DNA from: Rhabdophis nuchalis
Lineage: Eukaryota; Chordata; Lepidosauria; Squamata; Natricidae
Reading direction: 5' to 3'
DNA length: 64,000 nucleotides
Assembly: GCA_039707465.1 (NCBI GenBank)
Contig: CM077646.1
Coordinates: forward strand, 78,020,715 to 78,084,714
Shown here: one piece after another, positions 1 to 10,844 of the stretch
How positions within the stretch are numbered: position 1 is the stretch's first letter
Layout: each line of letters starts with the position of its first letter
Notes under the pieces: model-generated
Told to the model about the DNA's origin: nothing
What the model saw: only the letters and a program-made list of their open reading frames with translations
Databases searched by the model: none
Made by a program: the position numbers and the translations under genes

Positions 1-160
1 AAAATATTGCAACACAGCAGTAGCCATGAGGTGACCACGCTCGCCGCCTCCTGCACCTCAGAAATAATGACCTCCCCGAAAATAAGACCAAGAGCTTATT
101 TCAGGGGACAAAAGAAAATAAGACCCTGTCTTACTTTCGATGAAACACGGTAGTATGAAT
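1..160. mobile_element. End of a MITE-like repeat (AAATAAGACC family)
   Basis: The segment contains CCCCGAAAATAAGACC at about 75-91 and a facing copy ending GAAACACGGTA near 153. This is the palindromic terminal structure of a non-autonomous DNA transposon that recurs in reptile genomes (general knowledge). The left end is cut by the window edge, so no target duplication can be tested. Confidence 0.4.
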
Positions 161-939
161 TAACATTCAAAATAGGTAAGCAACAGTTGCCTACATCTAA
201 CTTAATTTTATGAGTTAACTAGAAATTAAGATATTCTTATTCACTAAGAGATCTATCAACTGCCATCATAATTTAAAAAAATCAATGATATCCAAGCATC
301 TCTGTTAATGCATGGGCCCAATACAGTTATGATAGAGGTCAGACAACGAGCACTTGGACCTGTAGAATGGCCAATCCAAAGTTTTAAATTGTTTCAATGG
401 AAGTATCTGTTATAAACATTTCACTGTTCCTATTTCCTAACGTAACTTCTAGAAGGCAACTTTACATTAGCAAAGTTTAATGCTGAAAAGGGTTGGACAG
501 CAAGTTCAGAAACATCCCATATTTGGAGCCTATGCTTAGACAAAGGCACAAAGAGAGCCTGGCATGTTTTACTTAGTGTTTTGGATTAATATTCTCCATC
601 TTTGCTAAATACACAAGTTGTCTTTAAGTAGAGATTGTGCACTTTTTACTAACAGATCCATCTGCTGAAATGTCTATGAAAGTTGCTAAATGCTGTTCGG
701 CTGTAACTGCCATCAGAAGCTGCAGGGTTTGTATCATAATTAGGCATGCTTGCTGTGCCTATTTAGTGTGGGTTTAGAAGTTAGAAAGTTTATAATATAT
801 ACTACCTGCTCTATTTTTCTAGCATGGCAATGTCTTACTTTGTTTATGATTTCATACTGTATCTGTGTATACTTTTGGTCTATGAGTATAAAATTAATTC
901 TACATGTAACTATCCTTCAAGAGCATTCCAAAGCCTCAA

Positions 940-1275
940 AAAGCTTCTGCTTCCTGGAATGCAGAGCCCATTTAATGTTACTACTAAGTGAACCATATTG
1001 GCTCCCTATGGGTTCTGGGTATAATTCAAGATCTGCTTGTGTTTACTTGCAGGACAGCCTCTCTGCAATAGTTTCTGACTGTCCCACCAGATCTGGCAGA
1101 GGGGGCACACAGTAGATTCCCTCAGTGAGACAGCATCATCTGGTAGGTCCTAGAAGCATTTCTTCTGTCATAGTACCTGCCTTACTGAATAGCTTCCCTC
1201 CAGAGATATGGATGGTCTCGACCCTATAGGCTTTTCAGAAGACTGAAGAGGTGGCTGTTCCCCAAGTAGTGGGAG
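940..1275 (+). mobile_element. Degenerate L2-like LINE 3' coding relic
   Basis: In broken frames the plus strand gives EPYWLPMGSG and, at about 1170-1215, a PALLNSFPPEIWMVSTL-like stretch. Both match the C-terminal ORF2 region of L2-like LINEs (the HWLPV and ALWNDLPPDIR motifs seen intact at 42375-43568). It is heavily decayed and non-coding. Downstream 1755-1860, ending in TAAATAAATAA, may be its 3' UTR tail. Confidence 0.45.
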
Positions 1276-1754
1276 CTAGGCCATTAGTTATGAAAATCTG
1301 GCAGTGAACCTTGAAGCTGACCTGGATGAAGCCATCTTGGAGTTTTAGTGCTGCCACACTGGAGCAAGGGATAGGGAGAAGGAAATTAGAGATAGCCAGG
1401 GTTGTATAGTCAAAATAAAATTCCTTTGCCTGGGAACCAAGGATGTTTTCACACCTGTCTGGAGGAAGGAGGAGTGTTGTCACCAAACCAGCAGACACTG
1501 CTGTGATTGGTGGCTGATTGGTTAGGATTGGGGGAAAAACTTTTGATTAGGTGAAAACCTTTAGAGTTGGTTTTCACTGGACCTATGGCTATTTGATATT
1601 TCCAATAAACCTACAGTAATCTTTGAGGAATCCACCTGCTTTGGAGTTTTGTTTGAAATGGATCTATTACTTGAAACCCTGACACTGGCATGGATGTATG
1701 CTAAGGTGCCTATTGAGATTTCTATTGCACAGAAGGGGAGGGGGTGTTAATGGG

Positions 1755-1860
1755 TTTTCCTTTAGTGTTTAAGATTGACGTATTTTGTTTTGTTTGCTGC
1801 ACAAAGTTTCACTGGATCAAAGGGTAGGCATTATATGTTTGATTAATAAATAAATAATAT
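1755..1860 (+). mobile_element. LINE/SINE 3' tail
   Basis: A short stretch rich in T and then ending in (TAAA)n-type repeats resembles the 3' UTR end of squamate L2-like LINEs. It may belong to the relic at 940-1275. The evidence is weak. Confidence 0.25.
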
Positions 1861-2283
1861 TAACATCAGAAAGGCGGTAGTTTTCCTCCATCTCCCTCAG
1901 TCAGCTTGTGCCATGCCTTCTATCTATTTATAAATATAACCCTTCAGATTATTTTGTGCAACAGGAACCACAGGGAACATAGAGAATGTGACCGATGCAC
2001 ACTAGAGGAGATTAGCGTTTTGCCTCAGTGTCTATTTCAGTGTATGGTCACCTAAGTGCCTACATAGGTTAATGAAATTTCCATTTATCCTACAGAAAAA
2101 CTTGTTACTGTTGGAAAATTACAATAATAAATGGAATGTGATTTTTCCCTTCCACAACACTCAGGATAATTTGACAAAATATATTTCGTACTAGTTATAC
2201 CCGGCCACGCGTTGCTGTGGCCCAGTTTGGTTAAATGGCCAACCAATCTGTGTGTAGATCTACACCTGCACACATATACACAA

Positions 2284-3222
2284 CCACCGTATAACCCCCA
2301 ACCTACCTACCTACTGTATTTCTCCCTCTCTATCTATCCCTCTACCTACCTACCTACTGTATTTCTTCCTTTCTCCCTCTACCTACCTACCCACCTACCC
2401 ACCTACCTACTTATTGTATTTCTCTCTCTCTATCCCTCTACCTACCTACCTACCTACCTACTGTATTTCTCCCTATTCCTCTACCTACCTACTGTATTTC
2501 TCCCTATCTATCCCCCTACCTACCTACTGTATTTCTCCCTATCTATCCCTCTACCTACCTACCTACTGTATTTCTTCCTTTCTCCCTCTATCTACTTACC
2601 TACATACCTACTGTATTTCTCCCTCTCTATCTATCCTTCTACCTACCTACATACTGTATTTCTTCCTCTCTCTATTCCTCTACATACCTACCTACCTACT
2701 GTATTCCTCCCTATCTATCTATCCCCCTACCTACCTAACTACCGTGTTTCTCCCTATCTATCTATCCCTCTCCCTACCTACCTACCTACCTACCTACTGT
2801 ATATCTCCCTATCTATCCCACTACTTACCTACCTACCTACCTAACCTACCTACTGTATTTCTCCCTCTCTGTCTATCCCTCTACTTACCTGCCTACTGTA
2901 TTTCTTCCTTTCTCCCTCTATCTACCTACCTACCTACTGTAATTCTCCCTCTCTATCTATCCCCCTATCTACCTACCTACCGTATTTCTCCCTCTCTATC
3001 TATCCACCTACCTACCTACCTACCTATTGTATTTCTCCCTCTCTATCTATCACCCTATCTACCTACCTACTGTGTTTCTCCCTATCTCCCTATCTCTCTA
3101 CCTACCTACCTACCTACCTACTGTATTTCTCCCTATCTATCCCCTATCTACGTACCTACCTACCTACCTACCTACTGTATTTCTCCCTATCTATATATTC
3201 CCCTATCTACCTACCTACTGTA
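2284..3222. repeat. Composite (CTAC)n/(CTAT)n array with higher-order units
   Basis: Nearly 1 kb alternates (CTAC)n runs with CTGTATTTCTCCCT and (CTAT)n. This forms roughly 30-60 bp higher-order units repeated about 20 times with variable CTAC numbers. It is strongly C/T-biased on the plus strand. The long ORFs across it (2212-2844, 2414-3223) are Leu/Pro/Tyr/Thr-rich products of the repeat and not genes. The array resumes briefly at 3582-3608, after the CR1. Confidence 0.95.
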
Positions 3223-3581
3223 ATACAATAATACAATAGTAGAGTTGGAAGGGACCTTGGAGGTCATCTAGTCCAACTCCCTGCCTAGGCAGGAAGCCCT
3301 ATACCATTTCAGACAAATGGCTATCCAACATCCTCTTGAAGATCTGCAGTGTTGGGGCATTCTCAACTTCTGGAGGCAAGCTGTTCCACTGGTTAATTGT
3401 TCTAACTGTCAGGAAATTTCTCCTCAGTTCTAAGTTGCTTCTCTCCTTGATTAGTTTCCACCCATTGCTTCTTGTTCTGCCCTCAGGTGCTTTGGAGAAT
3501 AGCTTGACTTCTCTTCTTTGTGGCAGCCTCTGAGATATTGGAAGACTGCTATCCTGTCTCCCCTAGTCCCTCTTTTATTAA
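3223..3581 (-). mobile_element. CR1 LINE 3' fragment
   Basis: The minus-strand CR1 3' end includes the terminal CR1 repeat (ACAATAATACAATAGTAG on the plus strand) and the signature AGAGTTGGAAGGGACCTTGG. The last ORF2 codons follow (antisense of the TVRTIN/NSLP region). It is 5'-truncated. It sits inside the tetranucleotide array, whose motif continues immediately after it. Confidence 0.9.
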
Positions 3582-5835
3582 ACTGTATTTCTTCCTCTCT
3601 CTCTCTCTATGGGCCACCTGGGAGTTTGCTATCTCAGTGCCTTTTTGGCCCTAAGAGGCTTCCATACGGGCTGAGGAAATGACTGTTGCCTGGTGGGAGG
3701 AGTTACAGGGAGGTGAAAACCTGATCAGTGGGTACATTTTACATTTGTGTACCTTGCACACAACACACGTGTGCTAGGCACAAAATGAGTAGGTATTCTA
3801 TTATCAGAAGTCCTTGTGAACATTGTGTGAAAAATTGAGGTAAATCGGTCCAGTAGTTTTTGAGATTAGTGGATTTGTACAAACTATTTTACATTTTTAT
3901 TTATATAGATTAAAATTGATCAGTTGGTTATGGTTCTGCTTAAGAACATTCTTCTGTTTATAATACATGATTATAATACATGAAGCCCTAAAGGACTTGG
4001 GGCTTGTCTGTTCGAAAAAGAGCAAATTCTTCCCTATGAGCATACTGCTAAATTCTTTAATTTGAGGTGTTTGAGGCTGAGATATTAAAGAAAGCTTCTC
4101 TGATCCATCACATAATAATCACTCTATTATTCACTGAGAGTCAAACTGAGTTACATTCAGGTTGGCTGTGCAAGTTGGTTATATATAATTGACTGGATAG
4201 TATACGTTAATGGGATTCTTTGGTTGTTCAACTTTACCTTACTGTCATTAGGAAAAGGTATAACATAATAAAGGAAATAAATTGTTTAAATACAATAATA
4301 AATTAAAATCATGGCATTGAAACTACCGTATTTCATGAAAACAATGCCAAAAATTGTAAATCAAAGTTAACTAACATGCTGAAAGGAACAGAACTGCTTC
4401 TTTAACCATATTCTCTAAGATTAGAAATGAAGTATGAGATAAAAGCCTAATCTTCAACTAATTCAATTATACAGTGCATCTAGCATTAAAACAATGGCCT
4501 TTTGCCCAAGATAAGTGGTTTTAACATTCTAGATTATGCCAATATTGTCCTGACTCACAGTGGGGTGGCTGTTTTATAAAACAATCAATAAATTATGTCT
4601 ATATTTAAAATGATATTCTTGTCTATTTAGTTCAACACTAAGTGGTTCTCTAGGTGTCACCCCTCCTCAATCTTTGTTACTGCATTCTGAAAAGATGATT
4701 TTACATTTCCTAGTCTATAGCCTGATTATTTCCTGATAGTTCTTCCGTCCATGTATTATTCAAGCTCAACCTTGCTTAGCTTCCAAAATGAGGCAAAGTC
4801 AGCCAGGCACCTGCTCTAATTGCTTGCAAACGGTAATCAAAATAATGGGTCACATTCTGTTTAACAGTGAATGTCTGCTTCTCAGTTGTGACTTCAGCAG
4901 TAGGAGCAGGATTAGGTGCAGAAAGAAGATTATGTGTTTTATGGTACATGGTGCGACCACTATTTTTGGTTTATGTTTTTTATGATTTTATACTACAAGA
5001 AATTTTCCATATGTTAATACACAAATGCTACCTTGAGTCAGTTATTCTCTCTCAGCCCAAGGAAAGAGAATGCAAAGACAAACCATTTCTGAAATTACTG
5101 CCAAGAAAACGGCAAGACTTGCATAGACAGTTGTCAGAAGTCAAGACTGATATGGAAACACCTGCACTAAACCACAAGGATGTGGGAAACTCACTGATTT
5201 GGAAACTGAATGTTTTAAAGAACTCCAAAATGGTCTGTTCCCCTCTGGAATGATATGGTCTCTTCCAAAGGCAAATCTCCAAATTAGAAGGCATTTGAAG
5301 TCTCTCGGGTCTCTCTCTAAAATAAAATGCTTTCACTCTAACATTCAGGGGAAAAATCCCAGTTATCTTAAACTGATTTCATTTTGGAGGAATTATTTCT
5401 AGAAATTGTTAAATGACTTTTATAAAACATGTTCTAGAGGAGATTCAACATGAACTGGAAGGAGAATGAATTGTTCAGAGGTTTTCTAGAATGTTCCGTT
5501 TCCAAATTGTAAAGTTTTGCACCTGATAGGCAGTCTGCCAGTATTCTAGGTTCTTTTTTCAGTACAGGAAAGAAACCTTCTGGTACATATGATGGTGAGA
5601 TGACAACCTTTCCCTTTGGCAATGATGGAATGGCTTTCACTGATAAATTGTGTTTTTTACAACTGACAGCAAGGCAAGCTATTTATACTATTCTCTAGAT
5701 TAAATTTCATGTCTTTAGACAGAATGTTTCCCTCAATGCTGTGGGAGCAGCAAACACTTAGAAAAACCAAACAATAGGCGCAAATAGAAAGAAAAATAAA
5801 GTGCCTGCTAAACTATTTCTTACAGATGATTTACT

Positions 5836-5970
5836 CAGAGGTTCCCAAACTTGACAACTTTAAGACTTGTGGACTTCAATTCCCAGAATTCTCCAGCCGG
5901 TTATGCTGGCTGGAGAATTCTGGGAGTTGAAGTCCACAAGTCTTAAAATTGCCAAGTTTGGGAACCTCTG
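5836..5970. mobile_element. hAT-type palindromic MITE, 135 bp (copy A)
   Basis: The element is an almost perfect palindrome. It opens CAGAGGTTCCCAAACTTG and closes with its complement CAAGTTTGGGAACCTCTG, and the arms of about 65 bp meet around GGTTATGCTGG. CAGRGG ends and an A/T-rich 7-8 bp flank (ATTTACT left, ATTTACA right) fit hAT. It has exactly the same length as the copies at 38271 and 46755. No coding capacity. Confidence 0.85.
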
Positions 5971-5978
5971 ATTTACAT

Positions 5979-6111
5979 CATGGGTGTCAAACTCACGGCA
6001 TCATGTTGCTGTAAAATGACATTTTTGTGACGTTTTACCCATTCACGGAGTTTGGGTGGGCGTGGCCTGCGTGTGACGCATCTGGCCTGCGGACTGCCAG
6101 TTTGACACCCA
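5979..6111. mobile_element. hAT-type MITE, 133 bp (GTGTCAAACTC family, copy A)
   Basis: Termini are CATGGGTGTCAAACTC and the facing AGTTTGACACCCA. The flanks are a perfect 8-bp duplication, ATTTACAT, at 5971-5978 and 6112-6119. The same family and length occur at 23794-23926. The left duplication directly abuts the preceding palindromic MITE. Confidence 0.85.
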
Positions 6112-6450
6112 ATTTACATGAAAAGCCTGCGTGCTAATGTGAATTTTGCATTGGTGTAGGTAACAGGGAACAACAGCATTATCCTTATTTTAAAATACTA
6201 CTTACACAGGTGGTTTAGAGTACTCACATCTACAGGGACTGGAGTAGTGTAATATTGGCAATGTTAGTTAAATGTGTTACAGGCAAGTACAATAATAAAA
6301 TTCAGGCAGTCAGAAAAGCAAACATTCATAAAATAAAAATAAAACCAATCCAAGGCACATGCAGAAAAGCCAGCAGTGTGAAACTTAAAACAAATGCACA
6401 GACCATTTTACACACTGTGGTGTGAAATGCAAATTTAATTTAACGGCTTA

Positions 6451-6597
<147 letters not shown>

Positions 6598-7066
6598 TTA
6601 TAGCAGAGTCCTTTCACAATTGACAGATCACATAGGTAGTCAGTGTATTAGCACCATCTGCTCTTTTTAGCAACACATTTACCAGATTTACCAGCACTCT
6701 AGCACTTACTCATGATGTGTACAATTTCACAGTCATGAAAATTACATAACTTTCTGTATCCTTATACCATGTGGAAGTATACAATTCTAAAAGGGTTGAG
6801 AGCTTGTTTTATTTGTACTGACCTCTAAGTCACCAGTTAATTTCTATTAAATTGCATTTTTCATACCTAATGCTGTCTAAATTGATTTACAGAGATTTTC
6901 TTTGTTTTTAGAAAATTGATTTGGTCTTAAGGAAGCTCATGTCCACCATGTTTTAATTTGAAAATCTTATTCCCAATTCTTTTGATTTAATCTCCATATT
7001 CTACCTATGTGTTCATGGCAACTGAAATTTGGACTCTGCTTCTAGGATGAAAAAGGTGTGTGCTTA

Positions 7067-7225
<159 letters not shown>

Positions 7226-7440
7226 TCAGCTGGTGACCAAAACGCATGCATGTGAAATAAATACAGACAGTATTTATAAGTACCAGACAGAAGGGGAAAA
7301 GAAGATTAAAACACCCATCATTTGTTCATCACTTCAGATACATATTTAGAAACATCAGGGAAAAATACAAAAGCATCAGAACTCCATACATCTTATATAA
7401 TAAATTGTACATGAAAAAATGAATAGGCAGAACTGAGTGG

Positions 7441-7468
7441 ATGTGTGTGTGTGTGTGTGTGTGTGTAT
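7441..7468. repeat. (GT)n microsatellite
   Basis: About 14 GT units directly abut the left terminal repeat of the Penelope-like foldback. Confidence 0.9.
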
Positions 7469-7908
7469 GTTACGTTTTTGAGCTGATCAATAAATCACAC
7501 ACATATAAAAAAATTACACAATGGAATTCATGGCTTTCTGTCTAGATGGTCTCTGGTGATGAGCCGAAAGGCAGAAAAGGAAAAGCAGTGTGCTTCCTCC
7601 CTTAATTGGGGCCCTAACAGGGTGTTGTGGAAACAAATATATATATATTTCTACAACACCCTGTTAGGGGCCCAATTAAGGGAGGATGCACACTGCTTTT
7701 CCTTTTCTGCCTTTCGGCTCATCACCAGAGACCATCTAGACAGAAAGCCATGAATTCCGTTGTGTAATTTTTTAATATGTGTGTTACGTTTTCGTAACAC
7801 ACATTCGAATCCCAGTAAGGGTATGGCTAGCTGATGAGAGCTAATAAGCTCGAAATAGATCTATCCTAGTCTCCCTGACTTATTTATTGATCAGCTCAAA
7901 AACGTTAC
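7469..7908 (+). mobile_element. Penelope-like terminal unit in foldback arrangement
   Basis: The unit is bounded by a perfect 27-bp inverted repeat (7469-7495 against 7882-7908, containing GAGCTGATCAATAAAT). Inside are near-perfect arms of about 140 bp (7496-7637 and 7648-7786) around an AT spacer. After these come a TTCGAATCCC box (7804-7813) and a hammerhead ribozyme (7825-7871). The same order, box then hammerhead then GATCAGCTCA then ACACATAT then TCTGTCTAGATGGTCTC, recurs at 56176-56340 and in reverse at 57060-57234, where a GIY-YIG-like coding fragment is present. I therefore assign it to Penelope-like retroelements. Both outer ends run into microsatellites. Confidence 0.7.
7825..7871 (+). 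ncRNA. Hammerhead ribozyme motif 1
   Basis: All core elements are present in order. Stem I 5' strand GGCTAG is at 7825-7830 and core CTGATGA at 7831-7837. Stem II is GAGCT/AGCTC with loop AATA (7838-7851). Core GAA is at 7852-7854. Stem III is ATA/TAT closed by GATC (7855-7864). The cleavage-site C is 7865, and stem I 3' strand CTAGTC is at 7866-7871. It is a type I topology with a very short stem III, as described for Penelope-like elements (established knowledge). It lies antisense to CACNA1D. Confidence 0.85.
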
Positions 7909-8015
7909 ATATTTATGTATGTATGTATGTATGTATGTATGTATGTATGTATGTATGTATGTATGTATTTATTTATTTATATATATATATATATATTTAT
8001 TTATTTATTTATTTT
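7909..8015. repeat. (TATG)n, (TA)n and (TTTA)n microsatellite block
   Basis: About 14 TATG units are followed by TTTA and TA runs. It begins where the Penelope-like terminal repeat ends. Confidence 0.95.
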
Positions 8016-8381
8016 AAAAGGAAATAGTTTTTGCCAGAGAGAAACAGTTAATTGTAGCTCTTGCAAAGCCAAACTGTGCACAATAGAATTGAGTTCTTAA
8101 AATTAAATGCTGGCATGGGGGAAAAAATCTGAACATGGGTAATATCCAACATTTTAGCAGGTGCACTTCCATCATTGTGATCAGACAGTATGAGACCCTG
8201 CATAGGTACCAAGGGATTCCCGATTCTCATATGGAAGATAATACAAGAAGGAACATGTATTATGAATTAGTACACTCCATTTAGGGCAATGACACCACTG
8301 AATTCAATTCCAGTTATTTAAATATGAAGTCTCCGTGTTCCAGATCTTTCTGTTTTCTGTGCATCAATTCAAAATCAGGAT

Positions 8382-8403
8382 TTCTCTCTCTCTCTCTCTC
8401 TCC

Positions 8404-8496
<93 letters not shown>
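8382..8496. repeat. (CT)n(CA)n compound microsatellite
   Basis: About 35 CT units with minor interruptions switch directly to about 22 CA units. ORFs on both strands here are translations of the repeat. Confidence 0.97.
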
Positions 8497-8500
<4 letters not shown>

Positions 8501-9018
8501 TCTAAAGGAGTGATCAGAAGATAATGTGGACAGTTTTGCTGTATAGTCAAAATGTTATCATTCCACCACCAATTCTTTTAATTTGCAAAGATGTATAGTG
8601 AAAAACCAAGCACAGAAATTTAAAAAGATTACCAAATGCAGTTTTATAAATATCGCCTCAAAAACCTGACTGTATACTCAGATAAATGAGTACAGTATTT
8701 AAATTTAATAGTCAGAAACACATTGGTGAAAAGTAAATTGTATGAAATAGATAATTTATCAGGATTATGAATTGTTGATGTTAGGGCAACCATTTCATAT
8801 AATTGAGGTTTAGATGATAGTAACAGAAAGTAACATTGTTAGAATATGTGCATAGATGTTTCATAGTTCTACGACAGTTCTTGCTATTATAATAGCAAGG
8901 AAAGAAAGAAAACTCTATACATTTAGGATAGGACACTGAAAATAACCTTAATTTAGTTTTAGGACTAAGTCCAAAATCCAATCAGTTCCCCAATTCCCAC
9001 ATAATTTTGCATCTGTTT

Positions 9019-9020
<2 letters not shown>

Positions 9021-9050
<30 letters not shown>

Positions 9051-9078
9051 CATACATACATACATACATACATACATA
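9021..9078. repeat. (TACA)n microsatellite
   Basis: About 14 uninterrupted TACA units. Confidence 0.97.
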
Positions 9079-9636
9079 GTATAAATGCATAAAAACACCC
9101 ACACACGAGGAAGAAAACACATTCGGGGAATGGGGATGGTCTGTATGAAAGATTATTTTGTTTTGTGTGTGTGCTTAATGATGAACTGAGGAAAGAAAAA
9201 AAATGTTCAGAAGTACAATAACTCAGATTCCAAAAAGTAGAAAGAGAATGATACATGTATATGGAAACATTGCATGGGTAAGAGAAAGATTTTGTTAATA
9301 TCCTAAAATATGTTAATGTAATAAAAATAACATGGTTTGGACAAAACTCAGCAGCACTTTTTCACGTGGCTGTTGACAAAAATAGGATTGCCAACATGAT
9401 CACCAATGTCCGATGACGTATATGGCACAAGAAAAAGAAGAATAAAAGGTACATGTTATAAAACATTTTTAGAAGCCTTGCTTTTCCTCTTTCTCAGGAA
9501 GGATGCAAGGAACCAGTATTATTTCTACAGGCTTGCTATCTGCAGGAAAAATTTCATGGTTATAAAAAATACTTTTAAAGTTTTGCTTTTTGTTTAACTA
9601 ATTTTCTAATGACATTTCATTATTAAATTAATTAAA

Positions 9637-10565
9637 ATCAAAGAATCATGGAATCACAGGGCTGGAAGGGTCCTTGGAAAACTCCTAGTCCAAACCCTTG
9701 CTCAAGGCAGGAGACCTTATTGCATCCCAGACAAATGGCCATCCAATCTTTTCTTGAAGACAACCCCCCACCCCACCCCTTGCAACTTTGGAAGGCAAGC
9801 TGTTTCACTGATTAATTGTTTTTACTGCCAATAAATTTCTCCTTAGATCCAGATTGGATCTCTCTTTAATTCTCTTTCACCGGTTATTTCTTGTCCTGCC
9901 CTCAGGTGCTTTGGAGAAAAAGTCTATCCCCTCTTCTTTGACAGCCCCTCAAGTACTGGAAGACAGCAATCGCGTCACCCCTACTGGAAGACAGTTATGG
10001 TGTCTTTTCATTAGGCTAGATATACCTAGTTCCCTTAAATGGTCATCATCATACAGTTTAGCCTCCAGACCCCTTATCATCTTTATTGCTCTTCTCTGCA
10101 CTCTTTCTAGACTCTCAGCATCTTTTTTAAATTTGGCGATCAGAACTGGATGTAGTTTTCTAAGCATGGCCTCACTAGTGTAGTATAGAGCCATACTCTC
10201 ATGTCTCATGATCTGGATGATATCCCTCTGTTGATGCAGCCTAAGATTGCAATGGCATTTTTGGCCGCTGCAGCACACTGCTAGCTCATATTCAAGTGGT
10301 AGTCCAGTAGGATTCCTAGATCTCTTTCACAGTTACTACTGTTGAGCCAGGTACCACCTATTGTATACCTGTGCATTGGGTGTCTCTCCCCTAGGTATAG
10401 GATCTTACTTTTGTCACCACTGAACTGCATCTTGCTGGTTAGGGTCCAATGTTCAGGTCTGCCAAGATCCTTCTGAATCCTGAATCTATTTTCCAAAGAG
10501 TTGGCAATTCCCCCCAGTTTGTTGTCATCTGCAGATTTGTGTGTATCATTCTCAAGATCCTTTCT
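9637..10565 (-). mobile_element. CR1 LINE 3' fragment, decayed
   Basis: Its 3' end (plus strand AATCATGGAATCACAGGGCTGG) belongs to a different CR1 subfamily from the copies at 3223 and 29873. The minus-strand translation has broken frames with YTIGGTWLNSSNCERDLGIL (10281-10496) and a LERVQRRAIKMIRGLEAK block (9949-10278). These are the conserved post-RT region of CR1 ORF2. It is truncated at its 5' end. Confidence 0.88.
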
Positions 10566-10844
10566 TATGTCAGTCTGTCAATGAATTATTAATGAAAATT
10601 GTATTCATTCAAATGCAATTTCTCCTTCTCTGGGAAGGGGGGTGTTTGTCACTGTCTCATCACACAACTGCACACTGAATGGAGATTTCGACTGGCTTCT
10701 TACTAGCTGAGAATTTAGCCCATGTGATTTTGTATTAGTTCTCATTCAATCTGACGAAAAAAAGTTTCCTTTGAAAGAACTTCAGAATTTAGAGTGAACT
10801 CAGAAACAGAATTTCTAAGTTCATTCTAAGTTCTGAATTCATTC

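Larger units (their letters stand above)
2190..3912. mobile_element. Unclassified interspersed repeat carrying a tetranucleotide array
   Basis: At 2191-2210 the sequence reads ACTAGTTATACCCGGCCACG. At about 3815-3912 it ends in GGTCCAGTAGTTTTTGAGAT and a TTTATATAGATTA tail. A second copy, in the opposite orientation, spans about 60740-61075, ending CCCGGGCAACACCGGGATAT then CTAGTTATAA. I recognise the layout as a dispersed vertebrate repeat but cannot name the family. In this copy the interior is occupied by the CTAC/CTAT array and a CR1 insertion. Confidence 0.35.

Noticed and set aside
2212..3239. Three long ORFs (210, 269 and 70 aa) rich in Tyr, Leu, Pro, Thr and Ser
   Set aside because: They translate a tetranucleotide array in overlapping frames. 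The composition is repeat-driven and there is no domain.
4788..5402. Cluster of overlapping small ORFs on both strands
   Set aside because: No splice context in agreement with the channel gene, no domain and no repeat homology recognised. Expected by chance in A/T-rich intron.
8314..8550. ORFs with Cys-Val and Arg-Glu repeats on both strands
   Set aside because: They are translations of the (CT)n(CA)n microsatellite.
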